Shown in pieces: positions 1 through 9,300 of a DNA stretch of 64,000 nt. The position numbers and the translations under genes were made by a program. The DNA comes from Puffinus mauretanicus (lineage: Eukaryota; Chordata; Aves; Procellariiformes; Procellariidae): the NCBI GenBank assembly GCA_023333565.1, contig JAJKFH010000052.1, positions 1,922,001 through 1,986,000 of the forward strand. Direction: 5' to 3'. The stretch's first letter is position 1. Each line of letters starts with the position of its first letter. The notes under the pieces are model-generated. The model saw only the letters and a list, made by a program, of their open reading frames with translations. It made no database searches and was not told the origin of the DNA.

Positions 1-998
1 GGCATTTTTAAATCCTCTTTTTTACTGCCATACAACACAGATTCATAAGAGGGTTTTCTTGCATCACACACAGCAGCAGTGTCACAAAACTGCGTTGCGG
101 AGAACGTGTCTGGGAGGTAGGTACGAAACCAAAAGGAAATCCCCCCCTCTTCCTTGTAGGGGAGAGCCGGACGAGGAGGGAGAGATTTGTTTGACATAAT
201 TTACACCTGTTCGTTTGTGGTGGTGGTGGTAGTTTGCTTTTTTAAAAAGAAAACACAAACAAAAAAAAGGAAAAACACACAAACAAAAAAAGGAAAAACA
301 CACAAACAAAAAAAGGAAAGACACACAAACAAAAAAAGGAAAGACACACAAACAAAAAAAGGAAAAACACACAAACAAAAAAAAAAGGAAAAACACACAA
401 ACAAAAAAAAAGGAAAAACACACAAACAAAAAAGGAAAAAAAAAGGTAATTGTTTGTCATATAGCCCAAAGCCAAAATCTTTAATAAAAAATAAGTTAGG
501 CCCTGGAGTTCACAGGCGTGGGAAGAATGAAATTCTGATCGGCTCCAAATCCTAGTTGGATTGATCGTTATTTTCTTACATTGTTCTGTGCCAAAGTTTC
601 CATGACTACTTCTGTAAGAGCGCTCAACTTTCTCTTCAGCAAACAGCTGTAACGTTGCATCTTTCACACTTCTGAGGTGACCGATTTCATTAAGAGTCAC
701 TAAAAAACTGCAAAGGTGCAAACTACCTGGTATTGTTACATTTTATCCTATTCTGAGTTTAAGCAAAATTACAAAGAGCATATTATCGTGTTTATATAAA
801 TAGCAACTCTTCTCAATTAGCTATAAAAAGATGACACTTGAGACGGCTGTTACAATGCGTCAGGCAAGCGGTATCTGCCATTTCAACAGCAGGACTGTCA
901 CAAGGCCTGTACCACTGAGCACAAGAAGTTAAGAAACATCTTTACTACTGGAAATAAGACACCTGAAGAGACAGAACTACCGATTTTTAAAGAAAATG
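1..998. other. Intergenic flank 3' of MRPS23
   Basis: Apart from the minisatellite at 240-455 this is AT-rich unique sequence with no convincing coding exon on either strand. The open frames here are translations of the repeat. Confidence 0.6.
240..455. repeat. A-rich minisatellite, about 21-23 bp unit, 8-9 copies
   Basis: Tandem units of the form GGAAAAACACACAAACAAAAA repeat head to tail. They vary in the length of the A-run (7-10) and by an A/G change (GGAAAA versus GGAAAG). The strand asymmetry is extreme: the plus strand has essentially no T. The long open frames through it are repeat artefacts. Confidence 0.9.
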
Positions 999-1004
999 TT
1001 TAAT
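999..1004 (-). terminator. MRPS23: Putative MRPS23 poly(A) signal (ATTAAA)
   Basis: ATTAAA on the minus strand about 290 nt past the stop codon, with a GGTGTCTTATTT stretch about 40 nt downstream. It is the common variant hexamer and would give a short 3'UTR. No canonical AATAAA lies between it and the stop. Confidence 0.4.
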
Positions 1005-1293
1005 TTTCCACTTTTATACTCATCTTTTGCAACTCGCAATTTGAGATAACATTCTTGAACCTCAAAAAAGGGGATTATCTCCGATCTTATAAATGGGGAG
1101 ACGGAAGAACAAGAACCTGTGCCCCACACGTGATGACGGAAGGCACTAGAGCCAGATAACCGAGCCATATTCCCCCTAAGAAAACGTCTCATAATCATGA
1201 GATTGTGGAGGCAGGAATGCTGGCTCCTGAGCAGGAGAGTGCCTCAGCCAGGGCACATCCTACGCTGAGCGCTACAGGACAGCAGCACAGCTC

Positions 1294-1452
1294 TTAGGAG
1301 GGTAAGGGATTTTCCTTCTGCGTCTCCGCCAGCTCTGGCGTCTGCTCCCCCTGATCTTTCTTCTTTTCCTGTATCTCTTCCAACACAGTTTGAAGCTGCA
1401 GGTGTAATACAGAATTCCTGGTTTCAACATCCTGATGATCCTGTTGGGCTAC
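1294..1452 (-). CDS. MRPS23: MRPS23 coding exon 5 with stop codon
   Basis: 159 nt encoding residues 139-190 and TAA (1296-1294). The acceptor is AACTGTAG|GTAGCC. It encodes a glutamine- and glutamate-rich, coiled-coil-like tail ([16 protein letters not shown]) ending in KENPLPS. This is the least conserved part of the family, so it was placed by frame closure and splice signals as much as by similarity. Confidence 0.88.
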   Translation of the reverse strand, partial: VAQQDHQDVETRNSVLHLQLQTVLEEIQEKKKDQGEQTPELAETQKENPLPS

Positions 1453-4041
1453 CTACAGTTAAAGACAGACGATCACCAAAAAACAGGGTCGTAAAAAGTT
1501 TCTGTTGACACATGACTGAAGAGAGCAATAGAAATCAACGGCCCCAGTTTGTACGTCCAAAAAAAGCTGATAAAAAGTTCTAATTCATGCTGAGATTATT
1601 TTGAAGGTACAATACAGTGTCAAGGTATCACCAGGGCAAGAAATTTAAAATGAGACTGCTGACCTCAAGCTAAAAGATGAAAGAAAGTCAGTGACAGCGC
1701 ACTTTAAGCAGAACCAATTTCTGTTCCTCTTCAGCCTCTTTTACTGGGGAAAGCACTACGGACACTTGGCCCAGAGATCACTGGATAATGGGGAGAATGG
1801 AGAGCATATTACAAAAGAGAGTAATAAATGAATTTAGCTAACAGTTTAAAACTGCAGCTTTTATAAACACCTCTTCTCCCTTCTTCTTGAGAGTGTTCAA
1901 CTAAAAGGACAGCATTCTCAGAAGAAATGGTAATCAATTAGTCATGAACGAGGTAAAAGATTTCTAAGCATCATAGAGCAGCCATGTTCTACTCTACCTG
2001 ACATGCTGTTCTAGAAGCATCTTCAGTTTGATTTTTTTACCCCAGTTTTTGTTAAGAGTTACATGACAATTGCCTGAAGTAACGAGGAAGTAGACTCCAC
2101 ATGCCCAGGAGCCATCTCCCCTCTGGTACATGAGGGAAAACAAAAAGCAGTGGCAGGACTGCTTTTGGACAGTTATTTTCTTGGCAAAAATATAAGTAAA
2201 CAACCCCCAGATTACAAAACTTTATTTCAATACTTTAAAAAAAAACAAAAAACAACAAAAAAAACAACCCTGCAAGATTTGTGCAAAAATTTTCCAGTTC
2301 AGGATCAAGATTAAAGAACAAGAGTGAGAGTGCATTGGACTACTTAACTATTAAAAAGGGATGCAAAAGTGTGTTAGTTATCTTCAAACCTGAAGAGGTT
2401 CCAATTTATCCCCTGCTACCTTATAGAGATAACATGTATACGATTACACGTATACGTATTTCCAAATGGTTTATATAGACACACCAACGGATGGTTTGAA
2501 AACACTGAAGACTTCAATCTTTCATCACCAAAACAAGCAGATCTCTTTCCTGTCCCACAAGAAGTACCTTAACCGTGGCCAGTCACATTCATGACTAAGA
2601 AAAGTTTACTCTGCACAGCAAGGACATTTCATTGCCACCATCAGATGCGTGACTGTCTGGCTGAGAATTTAATTCGGACTAACTCAACATTAAGGGCCTG
2701 GAAGTGAAGTTTTCTGAGTCCACCAGCCAAGTAACTCTGTGAATACTTAATACTTACTTTATCTGTTCCTCTTCTCTGTAAAATTATCCCACTGGCTAAA
2801 AGGGCTTTTCCTGTTTCTTCAAACAATTTTTCCTCTTCAATTTTCCCTTCTTCTTTCAGTTCATTGAATTTCTCAACAAACCTAGATTTCAAGGTCATGT
2901 TTTTACTCTCACAAATAACGTTTTGATTCACTGACTTAAGAGGAGAAAGGGACAAGTTTCAGAAATATTTCTAGTTTAATTATAAATCCATCTTACCTCT
3001 GGCAAGTAGATTTGTAGTTTGATTGCGACAGGTCGAAAGGTCTCGGACCGCTGCCATAAATTCTGTAAAATCTCCTATTCAAAAACCAAAAGAGTTTCAT
3101 TTTTCAGACCATCAAAAAGGGACATGTCTTGGAGTAAATAAAGAACATCAGAGTCAGTTAATTTAGGCTACAACAAAAAACATTCACAGAACTATTTCTC
3201 CTTTTTCCACTAGCTGTTATTACAGAGATACCGCTTCTGGAATTTTTTAACTGTTTTCATAAATTCTAGTTAATCTCCACCACCAGCAGTGAGGCAGAGG
3301 ACCGCTGTAACTTCTTCACAGAGGGTTTAAGTTAGCCCACCCTGGCCACGCAACGCTTACAGGAGCTCTGTGTGGTACAGGCCTTTTCTATTGCCCTCCA
3401 CCCGAAGCCATGCCATTTGCACCTCAGCCGGCGGTTATAAATACATGGGAGACAGCACGGTAGAAGCGCGCAATGCAGTTTCTCTACGATATAAACAAGC
3501 AGAGAAAACCCTGCCTGAAGGGTCAGTGACAGCCAGGGCAGCTGTATTCCCCCCGCGGGGCTAGTGACCAGGGACCCAGGAACGCCTCCGGCGCACAGGG
3601 GAGCTCAGGCACCCCTCGGCGGCCGCCCAGGGAGAGAAAGCGGTAACTCACGCTCGCACTTCGTCCTCCTGGTAGAAGATGGGCCGGATGACATCCTTCA
3701 CCTTGCCGTAGCGCGGCCGCGGCAGCCGGTAGACGGGCTCCCTCAGCGGGGGGAAGGCCGCGTAGACGTCGAACCACAGCGGCTTCTCGATCACCCCGAT
3801 GCGGAGCAGGTTGCGGGTCCTGCCGGGGGAGAGGAGCAGCGGGGGGAGCTCAGGGGACACCCGCCCCGCCCCGGCCCGGCCTTGCACCTCCCTCCCGGGG
3901 AACCCCGGGCCTCCCGGCTCGCCCTCCCAGCGCCCCCCTGGCCCCCCGCGCCGCCCGGCAGCAGGGGACCCCGCGCACGGCCGCCCGCCCTCCGCACCGG
4001 CTGAACACGCTCCCTATCTTCTGCATGCGGTTGCCCGCCAT
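1294..4041 (-). CDS. MRPS23: Mitochondrial small ribosomal subunit protein mS23 (MRPS23), 5 coding exons
   Basis: This gene encodes mS23, a metazoan component of the mitochondrial 28S ribosomal subunit that acts in mitochondrial translation. The coding exons, read on the minus strand, are 4041-3998, 3819-3652, 3074-2997, 2881-2758 and 1452-1294. They total 573 nt, or 190 aa plus TAA, which is the length I recall for human MRPS23. All introns are GT-AG and every phase closes. The N-terminus [15 protein letters not shown] matches the family start, followed by the conserved block [20 protein letters not shown] (exon 2), [14 protein letters not shown] (exon 3) and FVEKFNEL...ETGKALL (exon 4). The last exon is a variable, charged, Gln/Glu-rich tail ending in NPLPS. 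The start codon lies in a CpG island with ETS-like motifs upstream, as is usual for nuclear genes for mitochondrial proteins. The neighbour upstream is CUEDC1, on the same strand. Confidence 0.95.
2758..2881 (-). CDS. MRPS23: MRPS23 coding exon 4
   Basis: 124 nt encoding residues 97-138 ([14 protein letters not shown]... to RRGTDK). The acceptor is AAATCTAG|G and the donor is AAA|GTAAGT, so the open frame beyond the donor is intronic. Confidence 0.94.
2997..3074 (-). CDS. MRPS23: MRPS23 coding exon 3
   Basis: 78 nt encoding [16 protein letters not shown] and on to KSTCQ, residues 71-97. The acceptor is TTTGAATAG|GAGA and the donor is AG|GTAAGA. Confidence 0.94.
3652..3819 (-). CDS. MRPS23: MRPS23 coding exon 2
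   Basis: 168 nt encoding residues 15-71, including the conserved EKPLWFDVY...PPLREPVY block. The acceptor is CCGGCAG|GACCC and the donor is GC|GTGAGT. Confidence 0.95.
3998..4041 (-). CDS. MRPS23: MRPS23 coding exon 1
   Basis: Encodes residues 1-14 and two bases of codon 15 ([14 protein letters not shown]). The ATG lies in the context GCCATGG on the minus strand. The donor reads CG|GTGCGG. Confidence 0.93.
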
Positions 4042-4106
4042 GGCGGCGCCGGCGGCCGGGCCTCCCCTAGCAACGCCGCCAGCCTAGCAACGGCCTGCCC
4101 TTCCAC

Positions 4107-4119
4107 CCGGAAGCGGAAG
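4107..4119 (+). promoter_or_regulatory. Tandem ETS/GABP-like sites
   Basis: CCGGAAGCGGAAG gives two GGAAG cores 6 bp apart, about 70 bp upstream of the MRPS23 start codon. ETS-family GABP commonly controls nuclear genes for mitochondrial ribosomal and respiratory proteins; its use here is inferred. Confidence 0.45.
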
Positions 4120-4821
4120 CGCGCGCCCGCTCCGCCGCCTACAGGGCCGCTGCCAGGCCAGGCAGCCAACAGCCGAAAGACGGCGGCGGAAGGTGGTGCC
4201 CAGGCAGCGGCAGCCGATGGCCGAGCGGGGGCTCAGCGGGATCGCGTCCCCCCCTCAGTTTAAAGGGCCAGCGCCGCCGTCCCCCACGGCCGCCCCCTGT
4301 CCGAACGCGAACACGCGGGGCCGGGGCCCGCCGCCCCGGCTGAGCAGTGCAGCCCTCCCGCCCCCCCTCGCAGCCCGGCCGTGGCTCCCAGGGAGGCTGA
4401 GGGACACGGGGACGGGAGCCCGTTCCCTGGGGCTGGCCTCCCCGCGGGGGCCGGGTCTCTCCGCGCGGGATGGCCGCCCTCAGCCGCCTCAGCGCGGGCA
4501 GGGGAAGGACCAGGAGTCCCGAGGCCTGTGGAAAGCCGCTTCTCCTCAGGAGGCCTCTGTCGCCATGTCGTGCACCTGAGGAGATGAAGGCGGCGGCATG
4601 GGGACCCCCCAGCCCGGGCCTTGCCCCCACCGGGGGCTCGGGTCTGTCCCCGGCTGGGGGCTCTGCCCAGCACCCCACCGTGCCCACGTCGGCTCCCCTG
4701 GAGCAGCTCGGGAAGCCGGCATCCCGGGGGAGCAGGGGCCGGGGAGCGCTGGGCCCGGCTGCGGCAGCCACCACTAAAACCCTGGCCTTCGCCCCAGCCC
4801 AGCCCTCGGACACGCTCGCAC

Positions 4822-5705
4822 CACCGGCAGCTGCAGACGACACCCAGCTGGGCGGGAGCCTTGATCTGCTGGAGGGTGGGAAGGCTCTGGAGAGGGACCT
4901 GGACAGGCTGGATCCATGGGCCGAGGCCAATGTATGAGGTTCAACAAGGCCAAGTGCCGGGTCCTGCACTTGGCCACAACAGCCCCAAGCAACGCTGCAG
5001 GCTTGGGGAGAGCAGCTGGAAAGTGCCGGAGGGAAAAGGACCACCAGGGTGCTGAGTGCGACAGCAGCTGAACAGAGCGGCAGTGCCCAGGTGGCCAAGG
5101 AGGCGGCATCCTGGCCTGTACCAGAACTGGTGTGGCCAGCAGGAGCAGGGAGGTGACCGTGCCCCTGTGCTGGGCACTGGTGAGGCCGCACCTCGAATCC
5201 TGTGTTCAGTTCTGGGCCCCTCACCCCAGGAAGGACATGGAGGGGCTGGAGCGTGTCCAGAGGAGGGCAACGGAGCTGGTGAAGGGCCTGGAGCACAAGT
5301 CTGATGGGGAGCTGGCTGAGGGACTGGGGGTGTTCAGCCTGGAAAGAGGAGGCTGAGGGGAGACTCAATAGCTCTACAACTGCCTGAAGGAGGTTGTAGC
5401 GAGGTGGGGGTTGGTCTCTTCTCCCAAGTAACAGCGATAGGTCGGTCTCTTCTCCCAAGTTGCGCCAAGGGAGGTTTAGGTTGGATATTAGGAAAAATTT
5501 CTTTACTGAAAGCGTGGTCAGGCCTTGGAACAGGCTGCCCAGGGAAGTGGTGGGGTCCCCATCCCTGGAGGTATTTAAAAGACGTGTAGATGAGGCGCTT
5601 AGGGACATGGTGTAGTGGGCATGGTAGTGTTGGGTTGATGGTTGGACTCGATGATCTTAGAGGTCTTTTCCATCCTTAATGATTCTATGATTCTTAATGA
5701 TTCTG
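4822..5705 (+). mobile_element. 5'-truncated, degenerate CR1 LINE (plus orientation)
   Basis: Recognisable CR1 reverse-transcriptase-end sequence begins at a codon run reading AADDTQLGG, the A-D-D catalytic box. It continues through WAEAN, the [14 protein letters not shown] region, [16 protein letters not shown] and FSLE. The 3' end follows: GGTTGGACTCGATGATCTTAGAGGTCTTTTCC, with a short ATTCTATGATTCT tail. Frameshifts and stops break the frame into at least three pieces, so the copy is dead. It lacks the 5' part of ORF2 and all of ORF1, the usual fate of CR1 insertions. It lies between MRPS23 and CUEDC1. Confidence 0.92.
5413..5460 (+). repeat. 17-bp duplication inside the CR1 copy
   Basis: GGTCTCTTCTCCCAAGT occurs at 5413-5429 and again at 5444-5460. 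The second copy appears to replace the usual CR1 stretch between the CCCAGGTAAC and AAGTTGCGCC blocks, so it is a local rearrangement after or during insertion. Confidence 0.75.
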
Positions 5706-8700
5706 TCCTCTGCTTCCAAATCATACCCGTTTTTCCGGGCCCAGAGCACAGCTCCGGGGGCCTGGGGGGGTGAGGGGGTGCAGCAGCAGGGTTTGGGGTC
5801 GCAGTCCTGTGGACAGGAAAAAGGGAAGGGCCACGTCCCAAAATACCACGGTCCTCCCTAGCACCGACCCTGCAATGAGGTGACACCAGTTGCGCTTCCC
5901 TACAGCCCCCCCGGCCTTAGGGCTGTGAGCGGCGGCAAACCAAGAGGGCGGGTAAACCCCGGGCGCAAAGGCAGCAGTTGTCACCCCGTTACGCTGCCGA
6001 ACACGTGCAGCCCCTGGCAGGGCGGCCTGGCTGCCGACTCCGGTTTCTGACGGAGCCCTTGGGGCTGCCCCGCTGCCGGCCGCGGCTGACTGCTGCGGGT
6101 GACGGGGGAGGACAGCTGCCCTGGACGGAGGACGCTGTCGGCCACGCTGGCCGGTCCCACGAGGAGGGGACACATCAGAGATTGCCATTGCGTGCTGCGC
6201 CTGTGCCTCCTCGGTGAAGTCATTTCCCTGGAATGACGTCCCCAGAGGCTGGGGCTCGTCTTCTCCACCCGTGGCACCTTATATCTGCCCTGTCCGCTGC
6301 CCCTCAAACTGAGCACTGCTACGTCCCCACGGCAGCCAAGGAGCTCGGGGACCGGTGGTGACACTGGGCTGCAAACCGTCACCAGCGGCGAGATGCGGGG
6401 AGGATCAGTCTCGCCCCGGTCGGCTTTCGGTGTTGGGTCTCACCCAGACGGAGAGCGAACGGTGGGATTTGCCGCCGTGGTTTGCACAAGCCCTGGCCGG
6501 GGGTTGCACCGTGGCCTGATCCTGCCCTGGGCAGCCCCAGCACTGCTTGCTGGGCCCAGGAGGTGGCAGCAGACGGTGCCTGGCTGCCCAGCACAGAGCC
6601 ACAGTCTGTGTTTTTCACCTTGGTTTATAAAATCCAGCAGCTACACCCAGGCTATTTGTGTAAACAGCCTTTCCCCAGTCAGCGTTTCTGTGGCCTGGCA
6701 GAGCGTGGCAGCGGGCGATGCCTGGTCACTAGGTGCAGCCCTTAGCTTGGGAATGAGCTGATGGGAAAAATAATACATCCCTCCTTCCACCTTCCAGCCT
6801 CGGGAAGGAAGGGGGCAGTAAATTTCCACGGCAGACTGAAGCCAGCAGGTACTCCGTGCCAGACTGAGACACCTCTAGCGTTCATCGTCATCTGACCACA
6901 GTTTTCAGTCCTGGGCTTTTCTCAGCTGCTGGTTTTCTTAACACACGGTTTTGAAAGAAAACCCCTTGCCCCCGTAGAGCAAAAGAGTTTAAAAGGGAGT
7001 TGCTGGAACCGCTCCAGGGCTGCATCTGAGCCGCTCAAAGGACTGGGCAGGCCCCAGTCTTTTCAGCTCTTTGAAGAAGCCCTGGCTCCCCTGCACGCTT
7101 GCGACAGCTTGCTTGGCCGCCGCAGGAAGGCACCATCCAGGGTTTCTCCAGCATTTCGGTGCTTTTGACATTTAAGGCAAGAATGCCTTGACTTTTTCCA
7201 GCATCTTCTTTCACAGGGAAGGTTTCCAAGCCACACGTGAAGCTGGGGAGCAATAATCCCGCCAGCAACCGAAAGCTGCTCCCGGACAGCTGGCGCAGGG
7301 CAAGCAGACGCCGGCCCCGTCCCTTGCGGGTGCACGGCCCCGTCCCCACAAGCGAGGGGGATGCTCCGTGTGCCCCCCGACCCTGCCACTGCCGCTGGGG
7401 CTGCCCATGAAGCTCCATGCCCCGCAGCCTCTGCGGCTCCCCACCACCGGGAAATAACCCCCCTGCCACGAGTCGTGGGCTTCCCACGGCACGGGGAGGT
7501 GGAGGCGTGGAGCGATCCCCGTGTTCACAGCCCCTCTGGCGAGACACAGCCTTGCTAAGGCTGCCCGGGGGTATTTCTCACGGACAGCACAGCCTGGAGA
7601 GGCCAAAAGTCCTACTCTTCCCCAAAATGAAGGGCTTGACAATGAGGTTTTGGGTGCTGGCTGGGGACACAGGGGGTCAGCTCCAGTAAGTGGGGCTTGA
7701 CAGGCACCTGCCCTTCTCTAGCAGAGACCCTCCCTCACTTTTGGGGCCATGTGCTGCTTTTTGAGCCTCCAAGGATTTCTCACCAAAAGTTTTCCTCCTC
7801 CAGCCTGTGCAGGGAACATGAAAGGAAGGGGAAGCCAAGGCCAGCGCTGAGCAGGCAGTTCCCTATGGGAGTGGTGCTGGGACCAGCCCCTTCAGGAGCA
7901 ATTCCACCAACGCCATCCAGCTCCGCGCTCTCCAACTTCGCAGACCCGGCGATCCCGCCAGCTCAGCACGGTGCGGAAACGTGCAGGGCTGGAGACGAAT
8001 AACACGTATTTCAGAAATAATTCATTATAATAACATATTTCCATTCTGCCAGGAGACAACGCGAAGGAGCCAGACTGCCTGCGTGACAGACGCAGAGGAG
8101 TTGCTGTGCGATAGCTAATGAAACAGTTTAAAGAAAAACTCACACGCCCCGTCCCCGAGAGGCTTGTTATTTTCAGAATGAAGCGGATAAGCTGCAGCAT
8201 TTTTCCTTTTCTGCTCTTTCCTGAAATGCAGGTCACCACACACGTAGCTGGCCACGGGCGCGCTGGGAGCTTCCACAGGGACCCGCGGGCACAGCCCCCC
8301 CGGCCAGCGTGGGTCGGTGGTTCTGCTCCCCAACACGCTCGGTGCCGGGACGGCTTCCCCGCTGCAGAGCCCACCCTCGCAGCCTCTGACCCCACTGGAG
8401 TCCTTCGTGTTGGACCCCGTCCGAAAACCCCGGCGCCCACCATGCTTCAGGGTGACGTTGCTTTGCCTGCCGAGGTGAAGCGGGGAGGAACGGGGACGGG
8501 GCGTCCCCAAAGCATCCTTGCCTGTGCCAGGGCTTTCGTCGCGTCCTGGGCTCTCGGTGCCACTCACTCGCCGTGAGCTCCCGGTGCTCTTCTCGCACTC
8601 TCCCCCAACAGGGAGCGGAGGGGACCTGCTCCTGAACCAGACATCCCGCCGGGTGGAAGCAGGAATTTCTCCTGGATGGAGTCAGGAGCTCACCAGCGAT

Positions 8701-8937
8701 GGGTCTCCCACGGTGCTCGCCTTCTCGAGAAAATCATTGGATGCAAATTCTGCACCGACACGAGCAGGGAGGCAATGAGCCAGGGTGGCTTTTGGGCATC
8801 TGCAGCCATGAGGGGTACGGCGAGAGCTGGGCTACAGCTGGCATTTCCCTCCCCGCCCTGATTTCTTTCTTTTTCCCCCTGTAAAGAAATGGGAGCAAAA
8901 AAACAAAATACACTCAAGTGTTAAAGTACAACAGGAT
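5706..8937. other. Intergenic region between CR1 and the CUEDC1 3' end
   Basis: GC-moderate to GC-rich sequence with many short open frames but no splice-flanked exon or conserved protein segment that I recognise. No further CR1 3' end is visible. Confidence 0.55.
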
Positions 8938-8943
8938 TTTATT
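8938..8943 (-). terminator. CUEDC1: Putative CUEDC1 poly(A) signal (AATAAA)
   Basis: AATAAA on the minus strand, followed within 40 nt by T/GT-rich sequence (TGTTGTAC, GAGTGTATTTTG), a good downstream element. It is the first strong signal downstream of the CUEDC1 stop that sits in AT-rich, UTR-like sequence. Confidence 0.45.
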
Positions 8944-9028
8944 ATATGAACTACTATTAAACATCTTTAAGAAAAAAATCACTTATGGAAATAAATTCTA
9001 AAATAGCAACACTCACAAACTTCACAGG

Positions 9029-9049
9029 TTGTTTTGTTTTGTTTTGTTC
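9029..9049 (+). repeat. (TTTTG)n microsatellite
   Basis: Four head-to-tail GTTTT units lie within the candidate CUEDC1 3'UTR. Confidence 0.85.
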
Positions 9050-9300
9050 TTTTTAAACCATTTTGTATAGAAGTGATACAAATGTCACTGAGAATTGTAC
9101 ATTTTTATGTAGGAAATGCATTTTGGCTTCCAAGCCGGTTTTAGTGGCCTTTCTACTCATTAGACCTGATTTTTTTTTAGAGGACATCAAAACAATCACT
9201 CTTCATCCTCCATTAAAACGATGCTTTGTGCCTCCAAGATATTTTGAAATGGCTACTGAGTGACATCACTCAGAGAGGCTTTGCCCAGCCTGGGATATTT

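Larger units (their letters stand above)
1453..3651 (-). other. MRPS23: MRPS23 introns 2-4
   Basis: Three introns lie here: 3651-3075, 2996-2882 and 2757-1453. The largest, intron 4 (1.3 kb), is AT-rich with A-tracts near 2240-2270. I see no other gene or recognisable transposon in them. The 178-bp intron 1 (3997-3820) is extremely GC-rich and forms part of the CpG island. Confidence 0.8.
3560..4760 (-). promoter_or_regulatory. MRPS23: CpG-island promoter of MRPS23
   Basis: A dense CpG stretch covers exons 1-2 and the upstream flank. No TATA box is apparent. Just upstream of the ATG lie tandem ETS-like cores (4107-4119), and a YY1-like GCCATGGCGGC (4037-4047) spans the start codon. Boundaries are by eye. 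Confidence 0.7.
8925..9300 (-). other. CUEDC1: Possible terminal 3'UTR exon of CUEDC1
   Basis: An AT-rich block in a GC-rich neighbourhood ends in the poly(A) signal above. The CUEDC1 coding exon carries a donor (ACG|GTGAG) 3 nt after the stop, so the transcript probably splices to a downstream UTR exon, and this block is the best candidate. The acceptor could not be fixed: AG sites near 9256-9290 are possible. Confidence 0.35.

Noticed and set aside
240..455. CRISPR-like regular array
   Set aside because: The units are contiguous with no distinct spacers and the genome is vertebrate; it is a minisatellite.
82..721. Several Phe/Cys/Val-rich or Lys/Gln/Thr-rich frames at the left end
   Set aside because: They are translations of the A-rich minisatellite in different frames.
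4139..5608. 489-aa open frame on the minus strand
   Set aside because: It is antisense to the CR1 element and the MRPS23 CpG island, with no splice-flanked or conserved segment.
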